Assembly (NCBI RefSeq): GCF_901000735.1
Contig: NC_081550.1
Location: 12,887,377 to 12,951,376, forward strand
DNA: 64,000 nt
Reading direction: 5' to 3'
From: Corylus avellana
Lineage: Eukaryota; Streptophyta; Magnoliopsida; Fagales; Betulaceae
Shown here: positions 10,691 to 22,078 of the stretch, piece by piece
Position numbering within the stretch: position 1 is the first letter of the stretch
Layout: every line of letters begins with the position of its first letter
The notes under the pieces: model-generated
Seen by the model: only the letters and a program-made list of their open reading frames with translations
What the model was told of the DNA's origin: nothing
Database searches by the model: none
Position numbers and translations under genes: made by a program

Positions 10691-10967
10691 CACGGCCGGT
10701 GAGGTTTGAGGCCTTCACCGTCGACCAGACCTGTGGGTCCGGCGAGACCCATGATGTGGGTCTGGCCTGGGTCTTGCCGGCTACTGGTTTTTTTTTTTCT
10801 CTGATTTGGTGTGATTGTTTTCATTTTTATTTTTTCCATTTTTCTTAAATTGATGATATGTCACATAGTAATTGGAAGCTGCAAAAGGAGTGTTAGTAGG
10901 ATGGACCTGATAGGAGGGGCTCTCTAATAATAATAATAATTTTTTATTTATAAATAAGGGTACATTT

Positions 10968-12255
10968 TGATAAGTGCCAAATATTACATATTTGGACCCC
11001 TTTATTTATATTAGTTAATCATTTAGCTTTGTCGTTATTTAATATTTTGTATTAGTTTTGTGTTTTTAGTATTTTGTAGGTCGTTAAAGAAAAACTACAG
11101 CTTTAAAAGGAAAAATGCAAAGTTTGGAAGAAAGCATACTTTGAGAAGACCTAGATGATGTGGTTAAGTTTAACCAAATCCAAGAAAAGAATAAATCGGA
11201 TTAAAGATCAGATTGGATTAAATTTCAGATTGGATAAAAATTTGGATTGGATTCAAATTCAAATTCTGCACATGTCTCAGTATTTTGACCATAACTTTCC
11301 GCTCAAGTATTGGATTGAGGTGATTCAAGCGGCATTGCAAAGCTAACTCAAAATAATACAGTTCATTGTGAAATAAGATTTCAGAATCCTATTCCAATTT
11401 CAGACTTTTATTTGGACTGGGAGACAAACCTCCGAATTATCTAGGTTTAATAGGGCTTCTAGGACTTCCCTAAGCCTATAAATAGACCTCTTTGCATTCA
11501 AAGAAAAATATACAACCCCAGAGAGCAAAATTTTACAGTTTTTCTCTTTAGTTTAGTCTAGATTTAGATTTTAGTTTTATTTATGTGGAGGTAAATTCTC
11601 AACTGAGGTTGGGGGATGAAGCCTCACCTATGAAGAACAATGTTACTTTTATGTAAGTTTTTATTATTTCGATTTTATTGAGTTTAATTTCAATTGTTTT
11701 ACTTATTTTCAATATGTGGAATAATGATTGGATATCTTGTAATGGTTCAAGGATACACTTGATGATTTAAGATAACTTTACATAATTGATTGCTTGGTTT
11801 ATTTGCTTAAAAATTGGATATCCCTTGTAATTTGTTCTTTAGATACATTTGGTGTTTCAATGAAATTTGGATTCCTTTTGTGATTTGTGCAATGAATGGA
11901 TGCATGAGATGGTTTGGATTAATCTTTTGAAGCATAGTAAAACATACATAAGATTTAATTTGTGAGAACTTCGGATTAATATTGATGAACATGAAGTATG
12001 TTGTTATGATTCGATGAGTGTGAATTCCCAAACCTTAGTACCTTTATCTTTTGTTTTACTTTATTTAGTTTATGCTGTCTTTTAGTTTTAAGAACCCAAA
12101 ATCAAAAACCTTTTGGAACTAGGTTAGGATAAAATTAGTTTAGATATAAGTTGTTCTTTCAAAAATACAATTCTCTATGGGTTCGACCTCGCACTAGCAA
12201 TCCATTAAACTACAAACGATTTGTGCACTTGTGAATTAAATAAATTTGCACTACA
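10968..12255 (+). mobile_element. 5' LTR, family A variant, of a gypsy element
   Basis: Starts TGATAAGTGCCAAATATTAC and ends TTTGCACTACA, 1288 bp, followed six bases later by a TGGCGCC primer-binding site. This subfamily lacks the CGAGCGCAC cassette and carries instead a GATTGGATTAAATTTCAG-like block (about 11195-11260). The TATA box is TATAAATAGACC near 11478; alternating GGATAC/ATATCC repeats lie at 11730-11910. The right-hand partner LTR was not found, so the duplication (CATTT on the left) could not be confirmed. Confidence 0.85.
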
Positions 12256-12979
12256 AGTTTTTGGCGCCGTTGCACCACAGCCTACACAACAGTCATCATT
12301 GGAAGACATAGTCAAAGCGTCCATACAGTCAAATAAACAGAGAATACAAGAACTGCAACAATCCAGGCGAGAACTTAAAGAATCCATGCAAGTCACCACC
12401 ATGCATGCCCCCTATCATTGGAGGAGAAAACTTTACAGCACTTCCCCCTATCATGAGCATGCCCAAGTCACTACCACGCTAGGGATTGAAGAAATTGTGG
12501 ATAATCTTGAGGGTGAAGAGGAAGAAGAGCAAGTTGAGCACCATGAGAATAGTGAGCCACCAACAGATTCTAATCTACCTAGTGACATGGAAGTGAGCAC
12601 TGAAGCTCCTACCTGCATCACTGTCCCTCTTGAGACATATCAAGAGCCCAAAGCTTTATCGCCTAAATTTCTCAAAGAGCTACCTTATGTCAAGATACTC
12701 AAGGATTTGTGCACGAAGGCACGCAAATCTAGGAACCACTTTCCTAAAAAGATCTTTCGAAGCAAGCAATTCTACATAAGATGGCGAAACATCCTTCCAA
12801 AAGGGTATGAAGTTTTGAAGAAGAAGGGGTGGAAGAGATTGGTTGGACATCCGCATAATAGGGGGAAGCGCTATATAGTTTTCTCCTCCAGTTTATTTTC
12901 TGCACTTCACTCCACAAATTCTTTCTTTCCTTTTTCATTACATTTTTTTTTATTTGTTTTTATTTCTAACAGCAATTAA
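12256..12979 (+). CDS. Gag-like remnant of a non-autonomous gypsy element
   Basis: The frame is open from before the LTR boundary to 12979. The part beginning FGAVAPQPTQQ overlaps the primer-binding site, so the true start is unclear; the first downstream ATG would be near 12320-12390. The product is hydrophilic: a Gln/Glu-rich, coiled-coil-like start (IQELQQSRRELKESM), an acidic middle, then KFLKELPYVKILKDLCTKAR, resembling the C-terminal end of Athila-type gag. The last 30 or so residues are hydrophobic Phe/Ser-rich read-through of noncoding DNA. A short inverted duplication lies inside the frame (12419-12465 against 12855-12895). No zinc knuckle or pol domain is present. It is probably a non-functional leftover. 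Confidence 0.5.
12262..12275 (+). other. Primer-binding site (tRNA-Asp type)
   Basis: TGGCGCCGTTGCAC starts six bases after the LTR end. The TGGCGCCGTT core is the primer-binding sequence typical of Athila-like plant gypsy elements, complementary to the 3' end of tRNA-Asp. Confidence 0.7.
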
Positions 12980-14240
12980 TCTTTTGATGTTTGTTTTTAT
13001 GAAAATATTGCTGTTAGTTTTTGTTGACAGGTGTTTTGTTGTTTAAGTTTGGGGGACGCCCTGGCCTTGTTCACACTCAGATTTCCTTACTTCCGGTAAT
13101 GTATTTCTATACTACATATTGAGGACAATGTGTAATTTAAGTTTGGGAGTATGGAAAAACACTTTGTCTGTTTATTTTTGTTCTTATTTGTTTATTTTTA
13201 TTTGTCCTTTTGTGTTAAAAAAAATTGAAAAAAATAAAAAAAGTTTTGCTATGTTTCTGTCAAGTTTGAGTTAAACTGTGACTGTGGTTTGCTTTTCATT
13301 GGCTTGCTTAAAGGGTTGAACACATCATTATGTCATTAGGAGTCTGAGTCCTTTGACTTATTTTTGGGTAAAAGAGATTTCACTTCTTTTGAGATAGATT
13401 TTTATGAGTACATTAGCATGTTTTCTGTGAGATATGATATTTGAGCTTAAGCTTGTTCTTTTTGAGATTTGTTGGATGACCTATTGATGAATAACCTTGG
13501 CTTGCAAGATATAAAAAAAAATAAAAAAATAAGGAAAAAGAAAAGAAAGGTCATGTTGAGTTTTTTGCTAAGTAACCGAACCTCTTACCTCACTAAGCAC
13601 TGAGTGTTCACGTCAAAAGATGTGAAATTCAATATTGATTTATGATATGGCTAGTCTAGCTTCGTAGCCTTTTTGACTTAAGTTAATAAGCCCTTAGGGA
13701 TATTCTACATCTAGTGCCCTAAAGCCATTTGGCTTGGGAGTCATTGACCTAACACTTGTTACATGGGTCAATTAGAAAGCTTAAGAGAGTTAGACATTGT
13801 AGAGCCTGTTTAGAAAAATAAATAATAAAAAAAAAGAGAAGAAAAATGCATATCTTGCCTTTGTTATTTCATCTGTTAGGGATTCTTACAAATTTTGTGG
13901 AACTTGTTTTGAGTTTAAATTGAAAGCTTAATGATTGTATGCTAGTTACACTTTTCACTTTTCAGAACATATGAGGTCTCAATTGTCCATTTATGAGTGA
14001 TTTTATTCGGGATTTCCTTTTGATTGGAATGATGGTGTTTGTCTTTTTAGGCTTGCTCATGAATAAGAACCATGGTTTGTGTGAAACTTCTTTCTTGTTA
14101 ACAACATAGTGCTACAATGTTTGTGGGTATCATTTCTGTTAAGCCCTCACAAGACTTCACTCGTCCACTAGGGATGCCTAAGGGTTTAAAATGCTTGTTG
14201 CATATGCTAAATGCAATCGTTTCTCCCACAAAATATTTGA
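12980..14240 (+). other. 3' noncoding region of the gypsy element
   Basis: Resembles 28900-30130 of the complete Athila-like element in order and wording: two GTTTGGGGG/GTTTGGGAG purine tracts (13050 and 13142), TTAGAAAGCTTAAG, GACTTCACTCGTCCACTAG and TGCATATGCTAAATGCAATC. Homology stops near 14228, shortly before the minus-strand LTR at 14255. No gene. Confidence 0.7.
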
Positions 14241-14254
14241 AAATTTTAAAAAAT

Positions 14255-15204
14255 TGTAGGGGTATAAAAGTCTTTTACCCTTAAAATTCAACGGTTTGAT
14301 TTAGAGGAAGAGCCCCATTAAAACTCACAACAAGCGTACGTCCGGTCAGTGAGTTAGGCAATCCAGAAAAAAGTGGAGGTTTCTATAAAATCTATAGGCT
14401 ACTATATCTCCTCCTAGGTGATTGAATAAATACACATACATCGTAAGAAAACTCGACATCATGCGATACAAGGAATCAAAGAAACTTTTAAAACTCTTTT
14501 GGAAACATTTCTTGATTTTGTAAGAAAGAATGCAAGAACTTTAACATGATGCCTTTAAAACTCATAACATTTAGAAAAGCAACAATAATGACAACAAGAG
14601 GTTAACAATGGTTAAGGGATTACCTGGGAAATTGGCAAGAACACACAGCTTCTCCCTTCTATCCAAATTCCTCTAAACTCACAAGAACACTCACATTTGT
14701 TGGTTATAGAGAGCCTGGGGGCGAAAGAATGGCTTCAAGGGACGGTGGGGGGTTGGTATTTATAGGCTAGAAAAGCTGAGGTCACTACCAACTACTCTGA
14801 AAAGCAGTGTACATCCGGTACTATTGGGGTGTACGTCCGGTATTGTTTATTTAAGGGTCCAAAGGTTGCATCGTACGTATAGTTATTAACCAATGATCAA
14901 CCCAAAAGTAGCATACGTCCAGTGTGATCCCCAATACGTACTCACTAAAAGTTAGAGTCGTACGTCTAGTGGTCCCCTAGTGTACGTTCGATATTAGAGA
15001 CAGGAGTCTACGTACTTTACTATTGGGCGTATGTATGGTCAGAAAGGGGTGAGCTTGGGTTTTTTCCTCAAAATGTATAGGAATCTTGGTTATATGTATA
15101 GGCTTAGGTCTTTTTGCTATAAAACCTTGTTCTATATAAAATCTTTTAGTCCCTCTTTGTGGAAAACCTTGTAGTAAAGACAATTGTTTTATCGGAGTAT
15201 TACA
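14255..15204 (-). mobile_element. 3' LTR of a minus-strand gypsy element (Del/Tekay-like)
   Basis: Read on the minus strand it begins TGTAATACTCCG at 15204 and plausibly ends CCCCTACA at 14255. It is preceded (higher coordinates) by a polypurine tract of Tekay style. It contains several TACGTCCGGTA-like words (about 14330, 14810-15030) and a promoter-like TATAAATACC near 14760. The lower boundary is approximate and no target duplication was identified. Confidence 0.55.
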
Positions 15205-15240
15205 TTCTCCCATCCTTATAAGAATTTCATCCTCAAAACT
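15205..15240 (-). other. Polypurine tract and upstream end of internal region
   Basis: On the minus strand GAGGATGAAATTCTTATAAG leads into GGATGGGAGAA and then the LTR start. This wording is typical of Del/Tekay elements, where the end of pol lies close to the 3' LTR. Confidence 0.6.
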
Positions 15241-15525
15241 TGGTTTTAGTAATAAACAAGATCCTCCTGGTAGAGAGGGTTTTCAAAAACAATTAAAAGT
15301 TTGGAGAAAATGGTTGAAAAGAAACATATGGTTTTGAAAAGATTGGTAAGATTTAGGCATGCATAATTAAATCCAAGGAAAGAAAGAAAAGAAAGAAACA
15401 GTCGCATACAAATTCCCATAACCAAGCATTGCAAAACAGTCATACATCACACATCAAAGTTGCCACTACCAAGGTGGACTTATAATGTAGCCAAAACATA
15501 CTTAGTTGCCACCACCGTGGGAGAC

Positions 15526-16610
15526 TTAAGGAAAATAATATCGGAGAATTGTTCTAAGAGCGAGATCGTCTACTCCTCTTGGAGCTAGGTTTCGCAGATC
15601 CTCGACTAGGAGTGCCTCTCGCACTTGGGCTTCCTCTCCCCTTGTTGATGCTTGGATTGTGTAGTCCCTGACGTCAAGGGATCCCATCAAGTGGTTCTGC
15701 AGCTGTATAAGAATGGCGTGGTCCTCTGCTCGTGCTGCATGTAGCTCCTGGAGAGATTGCTGCATCTCTTAAAGCGTATCCTCCATACGACTCACACGCT
15801 CATCCTGGTTCGCAGATGAAGATGCCCCACCAGCTTTGGCTCTTCTTGGGGGCAGCGGTGGTCTCTGCTCTGGCTCAGCTTCTCGAAGGTGAGCATTGCT
15901 CGCGTTGAGGAATCGCGGGGTTATGGGCCCTTTGGGTGGCGGTAGCTCTTTCAGGCCCCTAGTGGACACTCTGGCGTGCTCGGTGATCCGGGTGACGAAG
16001 GCTCCATACGGTAGGGCGGTGACTCGATCTACTAGCTGTACCGTCATCATTGTTGATGTGACCAGGGAACCAAAATTGATGGCGGTCTCTGTCAGGATAG
16101 TGTAAAGACATCGACCTCTCTCGATGGTGATGGAGGTGAGGCTAGCTCACTACTGGGAATATCCAATTGACCATGATACGGTAGATGCACCAGTCATCAT
16201 CCCTGAGGTCGTTAACCTAAAAACCTCCTTCTCCATCCATCTCCATCCGGTGTGGACATCCGTTGGCAAAGGGCTCAACTAGTTCCGCACGGGTGGGAAG
16301 GCAGTCAACTGGCCATGGATAACCCAGGTTACACACTTGTGGTGCATTGGTGATGAGGTTGATGAGGGTGGGAGTCACTATGATTGGCTTGCCTTGGAGC
16401 CAGGTATGAAAAGAATCGTTGCACCTCAAGTGGATGTTGGTGTAGAATTCGTGGACTAGCTCCTCGATCGCGGGACGGTGATCCTCCACCATGTCTGCCC
16501 ACCCTTGGGCATCTAGCAGTGTCCGTACCCTCGGTGCGCGGTTGGCTACATCAGCCACGTTCATCCCCCTTTCGACTATGATCTTCCAACCCGTGTAAAA
16601 ATTCTGATAC
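15526..16610 (-). pseudogene. Putative plant transposon protein-like gene, broken
   Basis: Read on the minus strand from about 16610: an FYTGWKIIVERGMNV-like lead, then IEELVHEFYTNIHL, VDCLPTRAELVEPFANG and, further on, YGAFVTRITEHARV, then a Pro-rich linker, PLPPRRAKAG, and a coiled-coil MQQSLQELHAARAE tail. This order matches the domain called 'putative plant transposon protein' that accompanies plant gypsy elements, usually one chain of 300 or more residues. Here it falls into pieces at 16217-16564, 15769-16050 and 15526-15765, separated by stops and frameshifts (16050-16217 is the most damaged). A sister copy lies at 43374-44550. The domain's function is not known to me. Confidence 0.65.
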
Positions 16611-16829
16611 CTGCACTAGGTCTTGTCAACTCTGAAGCAGGTGCAATCATAAGTTCGGCTAGCGTTGCTACTATTAGTGCTGCTACTGATTTCACTCCTT
16701 GGCCCCTTAAGCTCAGGACTACTAACTAGTGAAACGTCGGTGGTGACATTCCCCATCTCAAAATCGGGATCGAACTCAAGACTCTAAGCATCCTGCATCA
16801 AGGTCCTGATCCAGTAGGATTGTGGGCAT

Positions 16830-18102
16830 TGATGTACAAATTTAATTGTACTCGCAAGCGCACGAGTCGTGTGCAATATAGTGTGTGTGCAAGTGCGAGG
16901 TCGATCCACAGGGAATTGTGTTTGTGAAATTTAATTTCTATCTAAATCAATTATATCTTAACCTAGTTCCGAATGATTTTGATTTTGAAAATAAACAAAC
17001 ATAAACTAAATAAAATAAAAATAATCAAAAGATAAATGACTAAGGTTTTAGAATTCACCTCACCAAATCAAAGTATACATTCTCATGTTTTCATTCATGC
17101 ATCCGACAAACAATTAAACCCTATATATGTTCTATTGTTTTTTTATAAACCAATTGAATCATTCGATGAATCCATTTCTATTACAAATCACAACGAATAT
17201 CCAATTGAGATCAAATCATCCACTGTATCCGTAAATCACAATGGATATAAGTCTCAATCAAATCATTCGATGTATCCGTTGGATGAAACACAACGAATAT
17301 CCAACGTTTTCACGATTTATAAACAACAATCAATCACAATTTTGTCACACAATTGAATTGAAGCGAACATACATTACATTAAATGACGGATTTGTACGAA
17401 CAAAACATAAAAATATAAAACTAATCAATGGCGAGGCTTCATCTTCAACCTTAGTTGAAGATTTAGCCTTTCATGACAAAAGAAATCATAAAGAAACTAA
17501 ATTACTTCATTAAAATTAAAAACTTACAAAAGAATTCGAGTTCCAAGCTACAAAAACCCAGAAAACATGAAACGACCAAGAACAACGCCCCCAGAGCGTC
17601 TTCCGTACATTTATAATAAAAAGAATGATATTTATAAGCTAATTTTAGGGTTTTAGCGCTGCCAGGTCGGCCGAGTGCGCTCGATCACACTCGTGCAACA
17701 TGTATTTTGCTGCGCAGGGCGCGAGTGCGCTCGAGCGCACTTCCAGTCGGAATTTGCCTACTCTTATGAAATATGAATTTGTAGATCTTTGAGTTATCTT
17801 TCCAATGACACCAAGATCACCTCAATCCGAGCTCTACAACTCTAGATATGGCCTTTGTAGTGGGACTCGTCGAGAGCGAATCATCGCTCGATTCCAATTT
17901 GCTGTCAATGCTCCATGAAGTGTCTTAAGCCCCAGAATTAATGGAATGAGTTGCAAATATCACCTTAAAGCCGCATTTTTCTCTTAACAGCCTGCAAATC
18001 ACTAAAACACCAAAACTAACCAAAACATCAGAAAATAATAAAGCTAAAGGCTTAGCATATGCAAATTAAGGGGTTCAAATATGCAATATTTGGCACTCAT
18101 CA
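16830..18102 (-). mobile_element. Solo LTR, family A (target duplication GGCAT)
   Basis: Minus orientation: the left edge is TGATGTACAAATTTAATT and the right edge TTTGGCACTCATCA, 1273 bp, flanked by GGCAT at 16825-16829 and 18103-18107. It is close to the copy at 7095-8368 in length and content, including the CGAGCGCAC cassette (about 17655-17750) and the alternating ATATCC/GGATAC units (17150-17330). Open frames here are LTR sequence. Confidence 0.93.
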
Positions 18103-18107
18103 GGCAT

Positions 18108-19653
18108 GAAGAGGATGAAGCTGCTACACTGGCTTTTGTCCTTGCCATCGCCCTGCATGAATTACTATTAACACTATGCTCACACATACCCATGCAATAT
18201 CCTATTCCCACTATGCGCAAAGCGTCCTATTCCTGAAATGAAGTTCTCTAATTAAGGTGAAAATGCAGAAGATAGTGCAAGTCATGAAAGTGTGTCTATT
18301 GGTGATTCCAAGGTGATGACCAAGCTAGGATTGGGATGTGGTCAATGGATAAGATAATTTGGAGTTTTAGGTGAAAATGCCAGAAGAAATGGGATATTTG
18401 GATTTATGACTTAAATACCCTTAGGTAATCAGTGGACATGGGGTAGTTGATTCAGAAATCAGGGTACGGTTTTGAAGGGCATCTTGGCAAATTGTCGAAT
18501 TTGGGCAAAATACCGAAGTTCGATTGGGCTAGGGTTCGTGATTCGAGATTTTCGGTGCTGATTGCAAAGATAAGTCCTTACAGTGGCGACGCGAGTTTAC
18601 TCAGGTAAGAAATCTCTAGGGTTTCAGGGCTAGGGGTATTGTGGTAATTTTGAAGCTATAGCCGAAGATGTTTGAAATCGAAAATGGTTAAATGTACTAG
18701 GGGGCTCTCAGGGGTTCAAGATCAAACTTGACAATTGGTTCTGACCTATTTGTCAAAATTGGGTTATTAGGACAAAAATACCCATTTTTAGGAGGAAGGA
18801 TAATTTGGTAATTTTATAGTCTAGACAAATTATCCAAATCAGACAGTTAGGTCCATGGGTTAGGTTTTCAATCAAAAGGTCCAATGGGTAGGTCCAACCC
18901 TTTAACAAAACTGGGTTGTCCCTAGGTTAGGTGAAAAAAATACCCAATCTTAAGGGCAAGGGGTAATCTGGTCATTTTCGGACTTGGACAAAAATTTTCG
19001 AATCCGGTTGGTCAAAAATGTAGATCAGGTCCCTAACAATGGGAATTTGTTTTCAATTGGTTCATAGGGCCCAATTGACGTCACGAAATCAACAAAATTC
19101 GAATTTAGGCAAAATCTCCTAAATTCAAACTAGGGTTTAGTTTGATCAAGATCGGTCAAGGGGGTGAGTGGACCTTGTTCATAGGTCAATTTAGGGGTAT
19201 TTGGGTCACAACCCATGCATCAATTGCATGGTGGGGTCAAGAAATCACAAGGATTTCGGATTTAGGGCAAAAATCCCCAAATCCAAATGTGTAAAGATTT
19301 GAAGTGAAGTTGTTGCGTAATACAAGCATAGGTACCTTATAGCATGATCCTAGTCCACAACCATCCAGCTAAATGCCATGAAATGCAAGAAAATTGGAAA
19401 TCCAAAACCAAAACCTTAAAATTTCAAAACTAAAAATGTCAAGTTTAAAAAGTCACATACCTTTGTTAAAAGATGAAATGGGCTTTGATTCTTGGGGAGA
19501 CACGGCTGAAATTCACCTTGAAAGTGTTTGGCTTGAGAGAAAATGGGAGAAAATTGGAATGAATTGGGTTTAGGGTACGTTCGACAGTTTTTAAATAAGG
19601 GGCGTTGAAGAATTAGAGTTTTTGTACGTATGTCTAGTCACGGGGTCGTACAT
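18108..19653. mobile_element. Remnant of gypsy element, noncoding
   Basis: Continuous with the target on both sides of the solo LTRs. It contains GTGGCGACGCGAGTTTACTC followed by a GTAAG-like donor (about 18583-18610), and repeated phrases of the GGGTAATTTGGTAATTTT type (18640, 18800, 18965) common in Del/Tekay LTR or leader DNA. Around 19560-19645 it has TACGTTCGACAG and TACGTATGTCTAG words like those in the LTR at 14255-15204. No coding sequence is recognised. Confidence 0.45.
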
Positions 19654-21048
19654 TGTTGTGCAAATTTATTTAACTCGCAAGTGCATGAATCGATTGTAGT
19701 TTAATAGATTGCAAGTGCGAGGTCGAACCCATAGGAAATTGTGTTTTTGAAAGAGCAATTTATATCTAAACTAATTAAATCCTAATCTAGTTCCAAAAGG
19801 TTTTTTATTTTGCATTTGGTTTTGAAATTAAAAGACAAACATAAACTAATTAAAATAAACTAAGAGATAAAAGACTGAGGTTTGGGAATTCACACACATC
19901 GAATCATAACAACATACTTCCATGTTTATCAATATTAATCTGAAGTTCTCACAATTAAAATCTTAGATATGTTTTACTATGCTTCAACAGTTAATCAAAA
20001 CCATCCCATGTATCCATTCATCGCACAAATCACAAAAGGAATCCAATATCAATTAAATCATCAGATGTATCCGTAAATCACAAAAGATATCCAATCTTAA
20101 TTGAAACACAAAATGTATCCATAGAACAAATCACAAGGGATATCCAATTATTTAGGCAAATAAAATCAAGCAATCAATTATGTGAAATTATCTTAAATCA
20201 TCAAGTGTATCCTTGAATCACAAAAGATATCCAAGAATCACTCTACACATTGAAAAGAAGTAAAACAATTGAAATATTAAACCTAATAAAATCCGATAAA
20301 TAAAGACTTACATGAAAGTATTGATGTTCTTCATCAGTGAGGCTTCATCCCCAACCATAGTTGGGAATTTAGCTTTACATAAAAATAAAACATAAATGTA
20401 AAGAAAACTTAAACTGAAAAGAGAAAAAACTATAGAATTTTGCTATCTAGAATTCTATATTTTATTGAATGCAAAGAGGTCTATTTATAGGCTTAGGGAA
20501 GTCCTAGAAGCCCTATTAAACCTAGATAATTCGGAGGTTTGTTTCCCAGTCAAAATAGAAGTCTGAAATCGGAATAGGATTCGTCCAGATTTGTATCCTT
20601 TTATTGTGGGGCGATTTTGGCATAGTAACCTTCCGAATTAGGAAAGTCATATTTCACAATGAACTGTAGTATTTTGAGTCAGATTTCCAATGCCACTTGA
20701 TTCACTTCAATCCGATATTTGAACGGAAAGTTATGGTCAAAATACTAAGACATGTGTAGAACCTAAATTTGAATCCAATCCGAAATTTTATCCAATCTGA
20801 ACTTTAATCCAATCTGATCTTTAATCCGATTTAACCTTTTCTTGGATTTGGTTAAACTTAACCACCTCATCTAGGTCTTATCAAAGTATGATTTTTTCCA
20901 AACTTTGCATTTTTTCCTTTAAAACTGTAGTTTTTCTTTAATGACCTACAAAACACTAAAAACACAAAACTAACACAAAATATTAAATAATAAAGGATTA
21001 ACTAATGTAAATAAAGGGGTCCAAATATGCAATATTTGACACTTATCA
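19654..21048 (-). mobile_element. Solo LTR, family A variant (target duplication TACAT)
   Basis: Minus orientation, TGTTGTGCAAATTTATT to TATTTGACACTTATCA, 1395 bp, flanked by TACAT at 19649-19653 and 21049-21053. It belongs with the 5' LTR at 10968-12255: same GATTGGATT-like block and no CGAGCGCAC cassette. The complement of its TATA box (TATTTATAGGC) lies near 20485. Confidence 0.93.
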
Positions 21049-21053
21049 TACAT

Positions 21054-22046
21054 ACAGTCAAAAACCAATTTTTTTTCTTTGAAAGAGAATAGTTGTAAAT
21101 TGATTTTCCTTTTTCAAACAGATAGCGAAGCATAGCAGGGCTAGGCAGGTGTTAGCATAAAAACCGATTTTACAAAAACTCGAGGTACGAGTGGAAATCC
21201 ATTTTGTTTCAAAATTTCATTTCAAAAATGCATAAGTACCGAATACAAAACATACTGCTAAGTATGGTGCGTGGCCTAGCTACCTAGTTTCTAACTTATC
21301 CAAAAGCTACCTCGAGGCCTAACACTTTCCGGTTGATTCTTCTGATGGGTCTTTTTCATCCTTGACCAATTCCTCATAATCCTAATCGATGCTGGTGAGG
21401 AAAGCGGCTTTCTGTAGATTAGATCCGTTTGGCAATGCTCCTGCCTTCAGATATCGAATCTCTTCTTGCATCATTTGGGCATACTCGTCCGCAATCTGAG
21501 TCAATAGCACATGCATCTTCACTTTCCTTTTTGTGCTAAGGTAAGTGTTGTACTTCCCAGGAATGGGTGGGAAATCTCGTACAGCTGACACGTTGCCGCG
21601 TTTCCATTTTGTTGTAGTTGGGCCATCCTTGAAATCTGCTTAGCTCCTACCTCTTGAATCTTCTCCGGTGATGGGGATTTTGGCCTCCGAGAGGGTCAAG
21701 TGGAAATCTTGCACTCGGTGTGGCGAGGCTTGTATCCGAGTGCATATGGCCCGTACTCTGCCGGCCATTCGCAAACAGTTGCCTAGCGTTGACACCCATC
21801 GCACAACTGAGTGTGAAGTAGGATCAATTGCTTGTAGCACAGAACAGGCGATCCCACTCAACTCTTAAACTAAGCAATCAAAAAGGCTGTTACTGTAGTC
21901 CCCACCTCAATCAAACAACAATCAGAGAACCTAGCTCTATCCTATGCTCTGGCCTTTACGATTTATACCTAAAGGTATTATAACCTATTCTCAGATTATC
22001 TGCTACGGTCGGAAAGACCGTATGCTCTGATATCATACTATAACAT
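21054..22046 (-). pseudogene. 5' internal region of minus-strand gypsy, gag-like scraps
   Basis: On the minus strand, from high to low coordinates, it starts with a likely primer-binding site (ATGATATCAGAGC, the complement of 22024-22036, close to TGGTATCAGAGC used by tRNA-iMet-primed elements) and a GGTCTTTCCGACCG hairpin. Then come two short frames at 21640-21861 and 21382-21591 that could be broken gag; I recognise no conserved motif in them. The 5' LTR that should lie to the right is missing: a family C LTR starts instead near 22079. Confidence 0.45.
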
Positions 22047-22078
22047 TGTAAATTAGAATTTTACACCAGAAAGACATA

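Noticed and set aside
16860..16920. tRNA-like GAGGTCGATCC / GGTCGAACCC words in many LTRs
   Set aside because: They belong to the conserved LTR segment that ends in CACTTGCA; no cloverleaf surrounds them.
17036..17513. Small genes in the family A LTR (also 36352-36618 and 40116-40343)
   Set aside because: They lie wholly inside LTRs defined by target duplications or by alignment to other copies, and are not conserved as proteins.
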